Source: Reddybacter sp041277045
GTDB lineage: Bacteria; Pseudomonadota; Gammaproteobacteria; Pseudomonadales; Porticoccaceae
Length of the DNA: 64,000 nucleotides
Assembly: GCA_041277045.1 (NCBI GenBank)
Contig: JBGFSY010000001.1
Span: forward strand, 1,488,001 to 1,552,000
Direction of reading: 5' to 3'
Shown piece by piece: positions 1 through 9,020 of this stretch. Positions within the stretch are counted from its first letter, which is position 1. The number at the start of each line of letters is the position of its first letter. Position numbers and translations under genes: made by a program. A model generated the notes under the pieces. It ran no database searches. It worked only from the letters and a program-made list of their open reading frames with translations, and was not told the DNA's origin.

Positions 1-1
1 C

Positions 2-268
2 TCTGCTAATAGCTCCAATTCCAATCGTCTGCGGGAGTTGGCCGAGCGCTGTGGTACCAAAGCTTATCTGGTGGATAGCAGTGCCGATATTAAAAGTGAG
101 TGGTTTGGCTCGGGTTCTGTCGTGGGTCTGAGTGCTGGTGCCTCGGCACCGGAAACCCTGGTGCAGGAGTTGGTCGATGCCCTGGCGGGCAGTGACAGGG
201 CGGATGTTAAAGAGCTCTCGGGGAAAGTTGAGGGTATTCGTTTCTCGGTGCCGAAAGAGCTGCGCTAA
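2..268 (+). CDS. ispH: 4-hydroxy-3-methylbut-2-enyl diphosphate reductase, C-terminal part
   Basis: The last enzyme of the non-mevalonate (MEP) isoprenoid pathway, a cytoplasmic [4Fe-4S] enzyme that makes IPP and DMAPP. Only the last 88 residues lie in the window; the gene enters from the left edge in the frame starting at base 2. The fragment carries the family's diphosphate-binding motif SSNSNRLREL and the later SAGASAPE motif, whose Ser and Asn residues bind substrate in known IspH structures. It ends with the family-typical PKELR and then TAA. It converges on pilR with only 38 bases between the two stops, and no clear terminator is visible there. The assignment is firm although the N-terminus and two of the three cluster cysteines are outside the window. 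Confidence 0.95.
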   Translation, partial: SANSSNSNRLRELAERCGTKAYLVDSSADIKSEWFGSGSVVGLSAGASAPETLVQELVDALAGSDRADVKELSGKVEGIRFSVPKELR

Positions 269-306
269 AGTTGTAGACTTGGTTTTTGAAAACCGGGCCC
301 CCCGTG

Positions 307-1683
307 TTAATCAACATTTAATTTCTTCAGTTTATAACGCAGTTGGCGAAAAGTGATACCGATTTTTTCGGCGGTAGCAGTTTTGTTCCAGCGGCATTCT
401 TCCAGGGCTTTTTCGAGAATGCTTTTTTCAATAACGGCAAGATAGTCGTCAATCGATTGGCCGTTGAGATTATGTTCACTTTGATTGTTGTCACTGGCGG
501 TCGCATTCGGTTCGGCATCCACAATGACACTGGCTTTGCGGGCTTTTAAATGCAGGTCAGCGGCTTCGATAATTTCGCTATCACAAAGCGTGAATGCTCT
601 TTCCAGTGTGTTTTCCAGCTCGCGAACATTACCGGGGAAGGGGTGGTGTTGCAGAGTGTCTAGTGCCTCAGGCGATAATTGCACCGGCTCCGAGTCGAAT
701 TCGGTGGCAAATTTTGCCAGGAATAAGTCAGCCAGCTGCGGGATGTCTTCTCGCCTGTCTCGCAGTGGCGCCACCTCTAGCTCAATGACATTAATGCGAT
801 AGTAAAGATCTTCGCGAAAGTTGCCCTTGGCGATTTCGGCATCGAGATTTTTATGGGAAGCGCTAAGGATTCTGATATCGACGGGTATTTCGCGTTCAGA
901 GCCGAGGGGACGCACGGCTTTTTCCTGAATACCACGTAGTAGTTTGACCTGCATGGCGAGAGGAAGGTCGGCGACTTCGTCGAGAAACAGGGTGCCACCG
1001 TCAGCGCTCTGAAACAGGCCTTTTTTGTCCTGGTGGGCGCCGGTAAAGCTGCCTTTGGTATGACCGAAAAATTCGCTTTCCATTAACTCCGAAGGGATGG
1101 CGCCACAGTTCACAGGGATGAATGGCCCCTCGGCTTTGGGGCCACAGTAATGAATGTTGCGGGCAACAATTTCTTTGCCACTGCCGGACTCGCCATGGAT
1201 GAAAACCGGTGCCTGGCTGCGGGCCACACGGGATATTTGCTGGCGTAGCTTGTCCATTACCATAGAGTCGCCGGTTAATTTGCCGGCACTTTTACTTAAT
1301 TTAACGGGTTTTTGCGAGGATAGAATCAGTGCCGCTTCGACCATATTGCGCAGGCGGGGCAACTCGATGGGTTTGGTGACAAAGTCGAAGGCCCCAAGTT
1401 TTAGAGCTTCAACGGCTATCTCGGTATTGCCGTAGGCGGTGATCATGGCGACGGGCATGTTGGGATATTTATTCTGGATAAGGCTGATTAAATCCATGCC
1501 GCTGCCGTCGGGTAAATTCATATCTGTCAGGCAAAAGGCATAAGACTCTTTATTCAAAACTGCTATTGCTTCGCTAAGTGTTTCCGCTTCATCGACCTCG
1601 AGATCCATTTGACTCAAGGTCATTGCCAGCAATTCGCGAATATCCGCTTCGTCGTCAACAATCAGGGCTCTTTTTTTAGTCAT
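307..1683 (-). CDS. pilR: Type IV pilus response regulator PilR (NtrC family)
   Basis: A sigma-54-dependent activator that in relatives turns on pilA on receiving phosphate from PilS. Domain order is complete: receiver (residues about 5-115) with acidic pocket D10/D11, phospho-acceptor D54 in LTDMNLPDGSG, T82 and K104; AAA+ domain (about 138-370) with Walker A GESGSGKE at 164-171, the sigma-54 contact loop GSFTGA at 211-216 and Walker B GGTLFLDEV at 229-237; and a Fis-type helix-turn-helix at the C-terminus. At 458 residues it has the usual family length. Its start overlaps the end of pilS by 8 bases, so the pair is translationally coupled. Receiver and C-terminal wording match PilR better than other NtrC relatives. 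No pilA is in the window. Confidence 0.93.
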   Translation of the reverse strand: MTKKRALIVDDEADIRELLAMTLSQMDLEVDEAETLSEAIAVLNKESYAFCLTDMNLPDGSGMDLISLIQNKYPNMPVAMITAYGNTEIAVEALKLGAFDFVTKPIELPRLRNMVEAALILSSQKPVKLSKSAGKLTGDSMVMDKLRQQISRVARSQAPVFIHGESGSGKEIVARNIHYCGPKAEGPFIPVNCGAIPSELMESEFFGHTKGSFTGAHQDKKGLFQSADGGTLFLDEVADLPLAMQVKLLRGIQEKAVRPLGSEREIPVDIRILSASHKNLDAEIAKGNFREDLYYRINVIELEVAPLRDRREDIPQLADLFLAKFATEFDSEPVQLSPEALDTLQHHPFPGNVRELENTLERAFTLCDSEIIEAADLHLKARKASVIVDAEPNATASDNNQSEHNLNGQSIDDYLAVIEKSILEKALEECRWNKTATAEKIGITFRQLRYKLKKLNVD

Positions 1684-3316
1684 TGTGTAATCTCGGTTGC
1701 GCTTGCTCGGGGTGAGCGAAGCCTATTCTAAAGAATCCGGACTTATTGTTTTCTGCCACCCGGTAATCCAGGGTGGCAAAGTTGATTTCGCAGAGCTCGC
1801 GAGCCAGATAAAGCCCAAGACCGGAACCGTTATGGGACGTGGTGTAGAAGGGTTCGAAAACCTGTCCGGCCAACCCAGCACTAATACCCTCGCCACGGTC
1901 GTAGAGGTCGAGGCAGGGCCGCTGGGTGCGGGGGTCGATATGGCAGACGCATCTTGCCCAGGCCTGAGAGCAGTATTCAAGGCTGTGGCGGTGGGCATTT
2001 TCCAGTAGGTTGGTGAGTACCTGGTGCAGCTGGCTAGTGTCGAAAACGATAATTGTTGCCGGGTTGTTAGTTTCGACTTCAATGGCACATTCGTTGGGAC
2101 AGCTATTTTTGTAGTCTTCAATAAAACCGTTTAACCAGCTTTCGAGGTGGAGATTTTGGGCATTGGGGGCTTTGCGACGAGAGAGTTGGCTGACATTCTC
2201 TATCACCTGGTTAAGCCGCTGAGTGTGCTTGATAATGATTTCACTGAGGCGCTTGCTTGAGTTTTGCTCGTCCTGTTCCTCAGCCAACAATTGAGCTGCG
2301 TGGCTAATGGCACCGAGAGGATTGCGGATTTCATGGGCAATACTGCCGGTAAGCCGTCCCAGGGATGCCAGTTTGAGGCGCTGGGCATTTTGTGCAGCGG
2401 TGCGAGTGTCTTCGAGAAAAATAATTGTACGCTTGTTTTCACTGCGCTCCAGGTTGGCAAACTTCGCCTGAATCTCAGTACTGCTTTCACTAACTTTAAA
2501 CGCAGGTAACTTTTGCCAGGGCTGGCTTAACCAGGCCTCATAGCCTTTTTGTAGTGCGGGGGTTGCTCGCAAGCTGGTGCCGCTACCCAGGGCGATGGTG
2601 TTGTTCTCTGCGCCGAGCATCTCAATAGCCGCGTTGTTGATAAGCTCGATTTTTCCGGCAGCGTTGACAACCACGATGCCGGTCAGCATGCGTTGAATAA
2701 TCATCTCGTTGAGATCTTGCAGGTGAGCAGCCTGATCGGACTCGCGAAGGGCAATTTGTTCGCTACGGCGTAAGCGTTCGTTGAGCATTCTGCACAATAC
2801 TGCCGTCAGAAAGAGTACAAAGCCGAGTAAACCTGCAGGAAATATCGCTCGACTACTATCGTCCAGGACATAGGCTGAATACAGTTCTTCAGTGAGTAGA
2901 AGTATGCTGGCCAGGGCGGCAGTCAATAAGGCCAGTTGATTGCTAAAAACCAGTGAGCTTGCGGCGACGGTGATCAGCATCAGCAGGCCGAGGCCACTAC
3001 TGGGGCCACCACTACTGTGTATAAGCAAGATCAGGGCGATTAAATCGAGGAAAAAATGCGTAAAGAGCAGCAGGCTGCTACTTGTATCTTTCTGCCAAAT
3101 TAACAGGAAAGCGAGGGTCAGTGTGGCTAATACTGTATAGCCGATGGATGTGAACAGGTAGAGCTGGGGGTTGTGTGCACCAAAAACCTGGCTTGCAGTG
3201 CCAGAATAGAAGATGACCAGCAGCACTAGCGATAGTGAGAAACGGTAATAGATGTAGACCTTCGCCACTCCCTGAGCGAGATGGCTGGGATCGGCACTAG
3301 GCTTGCCTGTTTGCAT
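1676..3316 (-). CDS. pilS: Type IV pilus sensor histidine kinase PilS
   Basis: The membrane-bound sensor kinase partner of PilR. The N-terminal about 180 residues contain six hydrophobic segments (near 25-40, 52-73, 82-100, 109-122, 126-142, 158-175), as in PilS. A PAS-like region (about 200-300) follows, then the dimerisation/H-box with phospho-acceptor H328 in SIAHEIRNPLG, an N-box in LLENAHRH and glycine-rich ATP-lid motifs DRGEGI and GSGLGLYLARE. The length of 546 residues fits the family. It is transcribed first of the pilSR pair, divergently from nadE across a 78-base gap. The name rests on the six-segment sensor plus the adjacent pilR; the kinase call itself is certain. Confidence 0.9.
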   Translation of the reverse strand: MQTGKPSADPSHLAQGVAKVYIYYRFSLSLVLLVIFYSGTASQVFGAHNPQLYLFTSIGYTVLATLTLAFLLIWQKDTSSSLLLFTHFFLDLIALILLIHSSGGPSSGLGLLMLITVAASSLVFSNQLALLTAALASILLLTEELYSAYVLDDSSRAIFPAGLLGFVLFLTAVLCRMLNERLRRSEQIALRESDQAAHLQDLNEMIIQRMLTGIVVVNAAGKIELINNAAIEMLGAENNTIALGSGTSLRATPALQKGYEAWLSQPWQKLPAFKVSESSTEIQAKFANLERSENKRTIIFLEDTRTAAQNAQRLKLASLGRLTGSIAHEIRNPLGAISHAAQLLAEEQDEQNSSKRLSEIIIKHTQRLNQVIENVSQLSRRKAPNAQNLHLESWLNGFIEDYKNSCPNECAIEVETNNPATIIVFDTSQLHQVLTNLLENAHRHSLEYCSQAWARCVCHIDPRTQRPCLDLYDRGEGISAGLAGQVFEPFYTTSHNGSGLGLYLARELCEINFATLDYRVAENNKSGFFRIGFAHPEQAQPRLHND

Positions 3317-3394
3317 TGCGCTACCTGGATTTTGCTATTGGCTGAATTTTAGCTGAAAATAGCCGGCTTAATCATTTATGGACACGTCAGTAGT

Positions 3395-5023
3395 ATGACA
3401 TCACTGAAAGTTGCTTTGGCGCAAATAAACCCACTGGTTGGCGATATTCCCGGTAATACACGACTGGTTATCGATACGCTGGTAAATGCACGGGATGAGC
3501 TGGGTGCCGATATCGTTATTTTCCCCGAGTTGGTGCTTTGCGGTTATCCGCCGGAAGATCTGTTGCTGCGGCCCAGTATTCAGCGTCGTATTGAAAAGGC
3601 GCTGGCAGAAGTGACTGCAGCCTGTACTGGTATTGTCGCTGTCATCGGCTACCCCTGGCGAGAAAATGACCAGCTCTACAATATGGCCGGCGTCATACAA
3701 GAGCGTAAATTAATCGCCCAATATGCCAAAAACTGCCTGCCAAATTATCAGGTGTTTGATGAGAAGCGCTATTTTGAGGCGGGTAATAGCCCTTGCGTTG
3801 TCGAAATCTGTGGTGCTCGGGTGGGGCTCAGTGTCTGTGAAGACATTTGGTCGAGTGGACCCTTAGAGCAAGCTCGCGAAGCAGGTGCCGAGGTGATCTT
3901 TAATATTAATGCTTCCCCTTTTCATGTGGGTAAACAGACAGAGCGTGTGGCGACGGTTGCCCAGCGGGCTCGCGAGGGCAATATTCCGATTGTTTATGTC
4001 AATCAGATTGGCGGTCAGGATGAGCTGGTATTTTGTGGCGGTTCTATGGTGATCGATGCCTCAGGTGAGCTCTGTTATCAGGCACCAATGTTTGAGGAAG
4101 GTGTATTTACCGTAGACCTGATGCTGGCCGATGAGCGGGTAGCTGTGGCGCCACAAACCATCGTACCGACGCCCGAAGACCTCGCCACGGTTTATCAGGC
4201 TTTGGTATTGGGTGTGCGGGATTATGTGAACAAAAACGGCTTTAAAGGGGTGGTGCTAGGCTTGTCCGGGGGTATCGACTCGGCACTGACCCTGGCTATT
4301 GCTGTCGATGCCCTGGGTGCGGATCGTGTCGAAGCCGTGATGATGCCCTTTCGCTACACCTCTCAGCTGAGTCTTGATGATGCTCAGGCGGAGGCCGATA
4401 TTCTTGGCGTGACGTATAAAGTGATCAGCATTGAGCCTATTTACAATGCTTTCAGTGAAGCCCTCGCCGATGAGTTTGCCGGCATGGCTGCGGATAAAAC
4501 GGAAGAGAATATGCAGGCTCGCTCGCGGGGCGTGCTGCTGATGTCCATCTCCAATAAAAAGGGTTCGCTGGTATTAACCACGGGCAATAAAAGTGAAATG
4601 TCGGTGGGTTACGCGACCCTCTACGGCGATATGGCCGGTGGTCTCGATGTGCTTAAAGATGTGAAAAAAGTACTGGTGTTTGATTTGTGCCGCTATCGCA
4701 ATACGCTCTCAGAGGTGATTCCTGAATCGGTGATTATTCGCCCGCCATCGGCAGAGCTAGCGCCGGATCAGATCGACGAGGATACCCTGCCGCCCTACGA
4801 AATACTTGATCAAATTTTGCAGCTTTATATCGAAGAAGATATGGCGGCACTGGATATTATTGCTCAGGGTTTTGATGCCGATGATGTGCACCGCATTTTG
4901 CGCATGGTTGATATTAATGAATATAAGCGCCAGCAAGCACCGATAGGCTTGCGTATTACGGAGCGGGGCTTTGGTCGCGACCGCCGTTATCCGATTACCA
5001 ATGGCTGGCGTTCGGGAGACTAG
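3395..5023 (+). CDS. nadE: Glutamine-dependent NAD+ synthetase
   Basis: Makes NAD+ from nicotinic acid adenine dinucleotide, ATP and glutamine in the last step of NAD synthesis. Two domains are fused. An N-terminal nitrilase-like glutaminase (about 1-265) has the catalytic triad E45, K112 and C148 (context LSVCEDIW) and delivers ammonia. A C-terminal synthetase (about 270-542) has the ATP pyrophosphatase loop LSGGIDS at 290-296. The length of 542 residues fits the long, glutamine-using form and not the short ammonia-dependent form of E. coli. It stands alone, divergent from pilS and convergent with bamD. There is no strong ribosome binding site before the ATG, but the start matches the usual N-terminus of the nitrilase fold. 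Confidence 0.95.
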   Translation: MTSLKVALAQINPLVGDIPGNTRLVIDTLVNARDELGADIVIFPELVLCGYPPEDLLLRPSIQRRIEKALAEVTAACTGIVAVIGYPWRENDQLYNMAGVIQERKLIAQYAKNCLPNYQVFDEKRYFEAGNSPCVVEICGARVGLSVCEDIWSSGPLEQAREAGAEVIFNINASPFHVGKQTERVATVAQRAREGNIPIVYVNQIGGQDELVFCGGSMVIDASGELCYQAPMFEEGVFTVDLMLADERVAVAPQTIVPTPEDLATVYQALVLGVRDYVNKNGFKGVVLGLSGGIDSALTLAIAVDALGADRVEAVMMPFRYTSQLSLDDAQAEADILGVTYKVISIEPIYNAFSEALADEFAGMAADKTEENMQARSRGVLLMSISNKKGSLVLTTGNKSEMSVGYATLYGDMAGGLDVLKDVKKVLVFDLCRYRNTLSEVIPESVIIRPPSAELAPDQIDEDTLPPYEILDQILQLYIEEDMAALDIIAQGFDADDVHRILRMVDINEYKRQQAPIGLRITERGFGRDRRYPITNGWRSGD

Positions 5024-5137
5024 AGGCTAAATTTACCGGGGCTGTTTGTGCCGAGGGATCCTTCAGAGCGCTAACTTAGACCGCTATTCGTGCAGCGCCG
5101 CGTTTAGCGCTAGTCGGATGCCGATTATTTCTGCCGC

Positions 5138-6163
5138 TTAGTTTGTTGGCTCGAATACACCAAAAGTCATCTTGTCGAAGAGGGATTGTTCTTCGGTAGG
5201 CGCAGTGTCGTTAGGTGGCACTGTCAGGTCTTCCGCTTCATGACTTGCTACTTGGGGATTGTTGTAGAGGGCTCTACTATCAAAAAAGGGTGGGTTTTCC
5301 TGTACGTAGTAGCCAAAGGTAAGCCGGCTTAACCAGGCGCCTTCATTAATCGCGTCCGGTGCCTGGTATTGAAACTCACCTTGCTCGTTGAGAGAGGGGT
5401 GCCGTGGGTAGTTTATTGCCAGGGTGTCTGCTGCCATTGCAGCGAGATCGTGGAGATCGAGCAAGTAGTATGCTTCAGCCATTACCGCCAAAGCATCAGG
5501 CATAGCGGGTGTCTGTTGAAAGTTTTCAATGACATTGCGGCCACGATTGGCAGCGGCTAAATAAGCACCGCGTTTGAAATAATAATTGGCGACGTGAATT
5601 TCATGCCGGGCTAGCTGGTTGCGCAGGTCGAGCATTCGATACCGGGCATCCGCCGCATAGATACTGTCAGGATAGTGATTGATCAACTCGCTGAAGGTGG
5701 CGAAGGATGCACGAGCGCTGCCCGGATCTCTTTTAGTCGCATCGATGGGCGAACGGTTACTAAATAGCCCTTTATTTTGCAAAGCAGCTGAGAGGCCCTT
5801 CATATAATGGGCGTAATCGACATTGGGGTGGCGGGGGTGGAGGCGAATAAAGCGATCTGCCGAGGCCATAGCGGATTCGTGATCGGCGGACTCATGGTAG
5901 ACGTAAATCAATTCCAGTTGGGCCTGGTCGGCGTAGTTGCCAAAGGGGAATTGGGCTTCGAAAGCATTGAGGTTAACGGTCGCATCAGACCAGTTGCGAG
6001 CGTCGAGGTTGCCGCGTATTTTATTGCGCAGCCGCTCTTCGCTCAGGCTTAGAGCTTCCTCTTCCGTTTGCTCTGCCTGTTCTTCCTCAGAGTCGACAAA
6101 GGGCATCCATGAACAAGCAGAAAGCAATAGTGAGCTGACGATCAGAAGGGCAAAAAAACGCAT
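5138..6163 (-). CDS. bamD: Outer-membrane protein assembly factor BamD (lipoprotein)
   Basis: An essential lipoprotein subunit of the BAM complex that inserts beta-barrels into the outer membrane. A short hydrophobic signal ends in the lipobox LLSAC with the lipidated cysteine at C17. The mature part is a run of TPR-like helices (about 45-260); motifs such as FPFGNYADQAQLELIY and HPNVDYAHYMKGL are typical. At 341 residues it is longer than the E. coli protein and ends in a loose acidic tail, as pseudomonad BamD does. It is divergent from rluD, the classic neighbour in this group. In the 114 bases downstream, an 8-base inverted repeat (5067-5074 and 5104-5111) is the only structure seen; it could help end transcription from both sides. 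Confidence 0.93.
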   Translation of the reverse strand: MRFFALLIVSSLLLSACSWMPFVDSEEEQAEQTEEEALSLSEERLRNKIRGNLDARNWSDATVNLNAFEAQFPFGNYADQAQLELIYVYHESADHESAMASADRFIRLHPRHPNVDYAHYMKGLSAALQNKGLFSNRSPIDATKRDPGSARASFATFSELINHYPDSIYAADARYRMLDLRNQLARHEIHVANYYFKRGAYLAAANRGRNVIENFQQTPAMPDALAVMAEAYYLLDLHDLAAMAADTLAINYPRHPSLNEQGEFQYQAPDAINEGAWLSRLTFGYYVQENPPFFDSRALYNNPQVASHEAEDLTVPPNDTAPTEEQSLFDKMTFGVFEPTN

Positions 6164-6221
6164 GGTGGTGAAAATTCCGATTGGTTGGCCGTCAAAGTTT
6201 ACGGCTAATGAGTGTTTATTA

Positions 6222-6249
6222 TTGCGTGTCGGGCATCGCCCTGTAGAAT
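6222..6249 (+). promoter_or_regulatory. Sigma-70-type promoter for rluD-pgeF
   Basis: A -35 box TTGCGT (6222-6227) and a -10 box TAGAAT (6244-6249) are separated by 16 bases, in the 125-base gap between the divergent bamD and rluD genes and about 40 bases before the rluD start. The match is good but not perfect, so this is a prediction from sequence only. Confidence 0.5.
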
Positions 6250-6288
6250 TGCCATTTAACCATAGCTCAGCGAGAAGCTAAATACCGA

Positions 6289-7275
6289 ATGCTTACCGAT
6301 CAAGGTGAAATCTCTTTACAGGCCGAAGTGCCGGCTCACTTAAGTGGTGTCCGTTTGGATCAGGCCGCCGCCGAATTGTTCGACGCTTATTCGCGCACCC
6401 GTCTGCAGCAGTGGATACGCGATGGCGCCTTGCTGATTGATGGCCGGGTTGGCAAAACCCGGGAAAAGTTGCTCGGGGGAGAGTGCCTGAGCCTCAGCGC
6501 CCAGTTGCAAGCTGAGGGCGAGTGGCAGGCTCAACCCATACCCTTCGAGATTGTGTTTGAAGATGCCAGTGTCATTGTCGTTAACAAAGCGGCGGGGCTG
6601 GTGGTACACCCGGGGGCGGGCAATCCCGATGGCACCTTGCTGAATGGCTTGCTTCATCATTGTGAGCAATTGTCCACCGTACCCCGTGCGGGCATTGTCC
6701 ACCGCCTCGATAAAGACACCACGGGTTTGATGGTGGTAGCGAAAACGTTGGAGGCCCATCACTCGCTGACCACTCAACTCAAAGATCGCAGCGTAAAACG
6801 CCATTATCACGCCATCGTTCAGGGGGTGATGACGGGCGGTGGCACTGTTGATGTGCCGATAGGTCGCCACCCTACTAGTCGTACGCGAATGGCTGTACTA
6901 CGCCCCGGACGCGAGGCTGGTAGTCGCTACCGGGAGGCGATTAGTCACTACCGTTTAGTGGAGCGCTTTGCCGGTCACAGCCATGTTGAAGTGGCGTTGG
7001 AAACTGGCCGCACCCACCAGATTCGCGTACACATGGCGCATCTGGGTTATCCGCTGGTGGGCGATGTGGTCTACGGTGGACGACTGCGTTTAAGTGCTGG
7101 TGGCAGTGCCGAATTAGCGACTGCGCTGCGTGAATTTCCGCGCCAGGCCCTGCACGCTTTACGCTTGAGTTTTATCCATCCCGCTTCTGGCGAAACGGTT
7201 GAATGGGAGTCCTCCCTGCCGGAGGATATGCAACAACTATTGAGCGTATTACAGAGTGAAGCCCGACCCGTTTGA
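6289..7275 (+). CDS. rluD: 23S rRNA pseudouridine(1911/1915/1917) synthase
   Basis: Isomerises three uridines in helix 69 of 23S rRNA. An S4-like RNA-binding domain (about 15-75) precedes the RluA-type catalytic domain, whose signature HRLDKDTTGLMVVAKT carries the catalytic aspartate D141. Downstream motifs GRTHQIRVHMAHLGYPLVGD are family-typical. The length of 328 residues matches RluD, and the position next to bamD and before pgeF is the conserved context that separates RluD from RluA and RluC. It overlaps the following gene by 20 bases, which suggests one transcript. Confidence 0.94.
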   Translation: MLTDQGEISLQAEVPAHLSGVRLDQAAAELFDAYSRTRLQQWIRDGALLIDGRVGKTREKLLGGECLSLSAQLQAEGEWQAQPIPFEIVFEDASVIVVNKAAGLVVHPGAGNPDGTLLNGLLHHCEQLSTVPRAGIVHRLDKDTTGLMVVAKTLEAHHSLTTQLKDRSVKRHYHAIVQGVMTGGGTVDVPIGRHPTSRTRMAVLRPGREAGSRYREAISHYRLVERFAGHSHVEVALETGRTHQIRVHMAHLGYPLVGDVVYGGRLRLSAGGSAELATALREFPRQALHALRLSFIHPASGETVEWESSLPEDMQQLLSVLQSEARPV

Positions 7276-8038
7276 ACTCCCGTGTTTGATACCCGACTGG
7301 TCCCTGCCACCGGGTGTGAAGAGTGTCATCACCACTTGTCAGGGGCAGCCGGCTGGCGCTCAGGGTAAGTTGCTGAATTTTCTTGATGATAGCGATGCGT
7401 GTCAGCAGGAGGTATGGCGTAATCGCCGCGATTTGGCGACGCAATTGGGGCTCAATCAAACCCTGCCCTGGCTGGTCCAGGAGCATGGCATTGGCGTGGC
7501 CGATGCTGCTGACGCTATAAAACACAAGTCCCCGCTCAATGCTGACGCTTGTGTCAGTCGCACACCGGGCCTCGCCTGTGTGATTCAAACGGCCGACTGT
7601 CTACCCGTATTGTTCAGTAGCCACGATGGCTCGGTAGTGGCCGCAGCCCATGCCGGTTGGCGCGGACTCGTCGCTGGCGTGCTCGGCGCAACGGTAAGGG
7701 CAATGGCTGGCGAAGCCTCGGCTATATCAGCCTATTTGGGCCCCGCGATTAGCCAGCAGCATTTTGAAGTGGGTGGCGAGGTGAGAGAGGCGTTTTTAGC
7801 AAAGGCTCAGCCAACAGATCAGCTTTCGACTGAAGCTTGCTTTATACCGTCAAAACCCCGGCCCGCTTATTTCTATGCCGACCTCTACCAGCTGGCTCGC
7901 CTTCAGCTGCGCGGCCTTGGCGTGACGCGGATTTATGGCGGCGATTTTTGCACTTATGCTGATACCGAGCGCTTTTATTCCTATCGGCGGCAGGGGCAAA
8001 CAGGGCGCATGGCGAGTGTAATCTGGATAGAGTGCTGA
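7256..8038 (+). CDS. pgeF: Peptidoglycan editing factor PgeF (YfiH, multicopper-like fold)
   Basis: A member of the laccase-domain YfiH family. Members have been linked to removal of wrongly incorporated amino acids from peptidoglycan precursors and, in other settings, to purine nucleoside cleavage; the family was earlier called polyphenol oxidase. The metal/active-site motifs are present: QEHG near residue 80, the TADCLPV segment with its cysteine, the AAHAGWRGL segment with its histidine, and C-terminal SYRRQGQTGRMASVIW. It starts with GTG inside the end of rluD (20-base overlap), so it is probably translationally coupled to it. The length of 260 residues is normal. The family call is firm; the substrate is known only from relatives. 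Confidence 0.88.
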   Translation: MKPDPFELPCLIPDWSLPPGVKSVITTCQGQPAGAQGKLLNFLDDSDACQQEVWRNRRDLATQLGLNQTLPWLVQEHGIGVADAADAIKHKSPLNADACVSRTPGLACVIQTADCLPVLFSSHDGSVVAAAHAGWRGLVAGVLGATVRAMAGEASAISAYLGPAISQQHFEVGGEVREAFLAKAQPTDQLSTEACFIPSKPRPAYFYADLYQLARLQLRGLGVTRIYGGDFCTYADTERFYSYRRQGQTGRMASVIWIEC

Positions 8039-8059
8039 GCCAGGAGGCCGCTCGAAGGT

Positions 8060-8347
8060 TTAGCCGCCGTGGCTAAGCAAGGTGATTTTTTCAGGCAGTA
8101 CGAGAATAGAAGAGAGCAGTGATACCACTTCCCGCCGTTCGGCGGAGGCCATCCAGTGCTGCCAGTTCTCCCGACTTTGTAGTTTGATCAAAATATAACG
8201 CACATTCGGGTCTTCGATGCCATGCAGGGATTCACCGGAAATAAAGCCGGGTGCTGAGACAGTGGCCTGCAGCATTTTGCGGGCAAAATTGTCGTAGGTA
8301 CTGGCCATGCCGGGGGCGATGTGACGTTCGATTAATACGGTGATCAT
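8060..8347 (-). CDS. Antibiotic biosynthesis monooxygenase (ABM)-domain protein
   Basis: A small 95-residue protein with the dimeric ferredoxin-like ABM fold: it begins with the beta strand MITVLIERHI, has the helix-forming region around residues 17-30, the APGFISGESLHG turn and a second half with the RYILIKLQSRENWQHWMAS segment. Members include cofactor-free monooxygenases and haem-degrading enzymes, but most small ones are uncharacterised, so no substrate is proposed. It converges on pgeF with only 21 bases between them and is divergent from tusA. Confidence 0.75.
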   Translation of the reverse strand: MITVLIERHIAPGMASTYDNFARKMLQATVSAPGFISGESLHGIEDPNVRYILIKLQSRENWQHWMASAERREVVSLLSSILVLPEKITLLSHGG

Positions 8348-8500
8348 TATTGGGCTCTATAAAAATAATACTGAAAAACGTGGCTCAAATTGTCAGATTA
8401 CCGTTTACTCAGTGCCTGTTCGACACCGGTACAGTAAGCCGTACTGATATTATACGCTCTGGCTCTTTTCCTGTCCGCAGGCTTCTGAGAAAATACGACA

Positions 8501-8749
8501 ATGACAGCACCTATAGACAGCCTCGACTTTGATACCTTGCTCGACACCTCGGGCTTATCTTGTCCCGAGCCGGTAATGATGTTGCACGGCGCGGTGCGTG
8601 ATGTGGCCAGGGGGCAGGTAATTAAGGTCGTCGCCACAGACCCTTCAACAGTTCGTGATATTCCCAAGTTTTGTCAGTTTCTCGATCACAAATTGCTGCA
8701 GTATTTTCAGCAGGACGAGGCCTATATCTACTTTATCCGTCGGGGCTGA
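8501..8749 (+). CDS. tusA: Sulfur carrier protein TusA family
   Basis: A small sulfur-relay protein. In E. coli TusA accepts persulfide sulfur from IscS and passes it on for 2-thiouridine in tRNA. The signature CPEPVM places the persulfide cysteine at C21, in the family position after the first beta strand (LDTSGLSCPEPV). The 82-residue length fits. The 3' half (VVATDPSTVRDIPKFCQFL) is the usual second strand-helix unit. It is a single-gene unit. An AT-rich TATTAT at 8448-8453 could be its -10 box, but no convincing -35 is seen. Confidence 0.85.
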   Translation: MTAPIDSLDFDTLLDTSGLSCPEPVMMLHGAVRDVARGQVIKVVATDPSTVRDIPKFCQFLDHKLLQYFQQDEAYIYFIRRG

Positions 8750-8837
8750 TAGCTGCTTTTAACAGATGGTGAATCTTAAGTGGCAGCCATACCAGTCGTC
8801 GACTGGCAAAGAGACGCCCGTTAAATAAGATGCCTAG

Positions 8838-8984
8838 TCAGAACAGAGTCATACCACGAGTATCGTCGGCATCGCCGAGTACTACTTTTTCGCCTTCACG
8901 AACAAAGACCAGGGCAGAGGCCCGGCCGATGCCGGAACCCGCGCCGGTCACCACCGCGACCTTGTTTGCTACTAAACCCCTCAT
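8838..8984 (-). pseudogene. Remnant of a short-chain dehydrogenase/reductase gene
   Basis: On the minus strand a 48-codon reading frame begins at an ATG (8982-8984) and ends at TGA (8838-8840). Its translation is the N-terminal Rossmann unit of an SDR: beta strand KVAVVTG, the cofactor loop TGAGSGIGR, a helix, and the second strand KVVLGDAD. A normal SDR continues for about 200 more residues, but nothing SDR-like follows in the 88 bases before tusA. It lies 36 bases after the stop of the metallo-hydrolase gene, so the two were probably one operon. Deletion of the rest of the gene is the simplest reading. Confidence 0.8.
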
Positions 8985-9020
8985 TTTTAGTTGCCTTAGC
9001 GTTGGGTTTTTTAATGGTTT

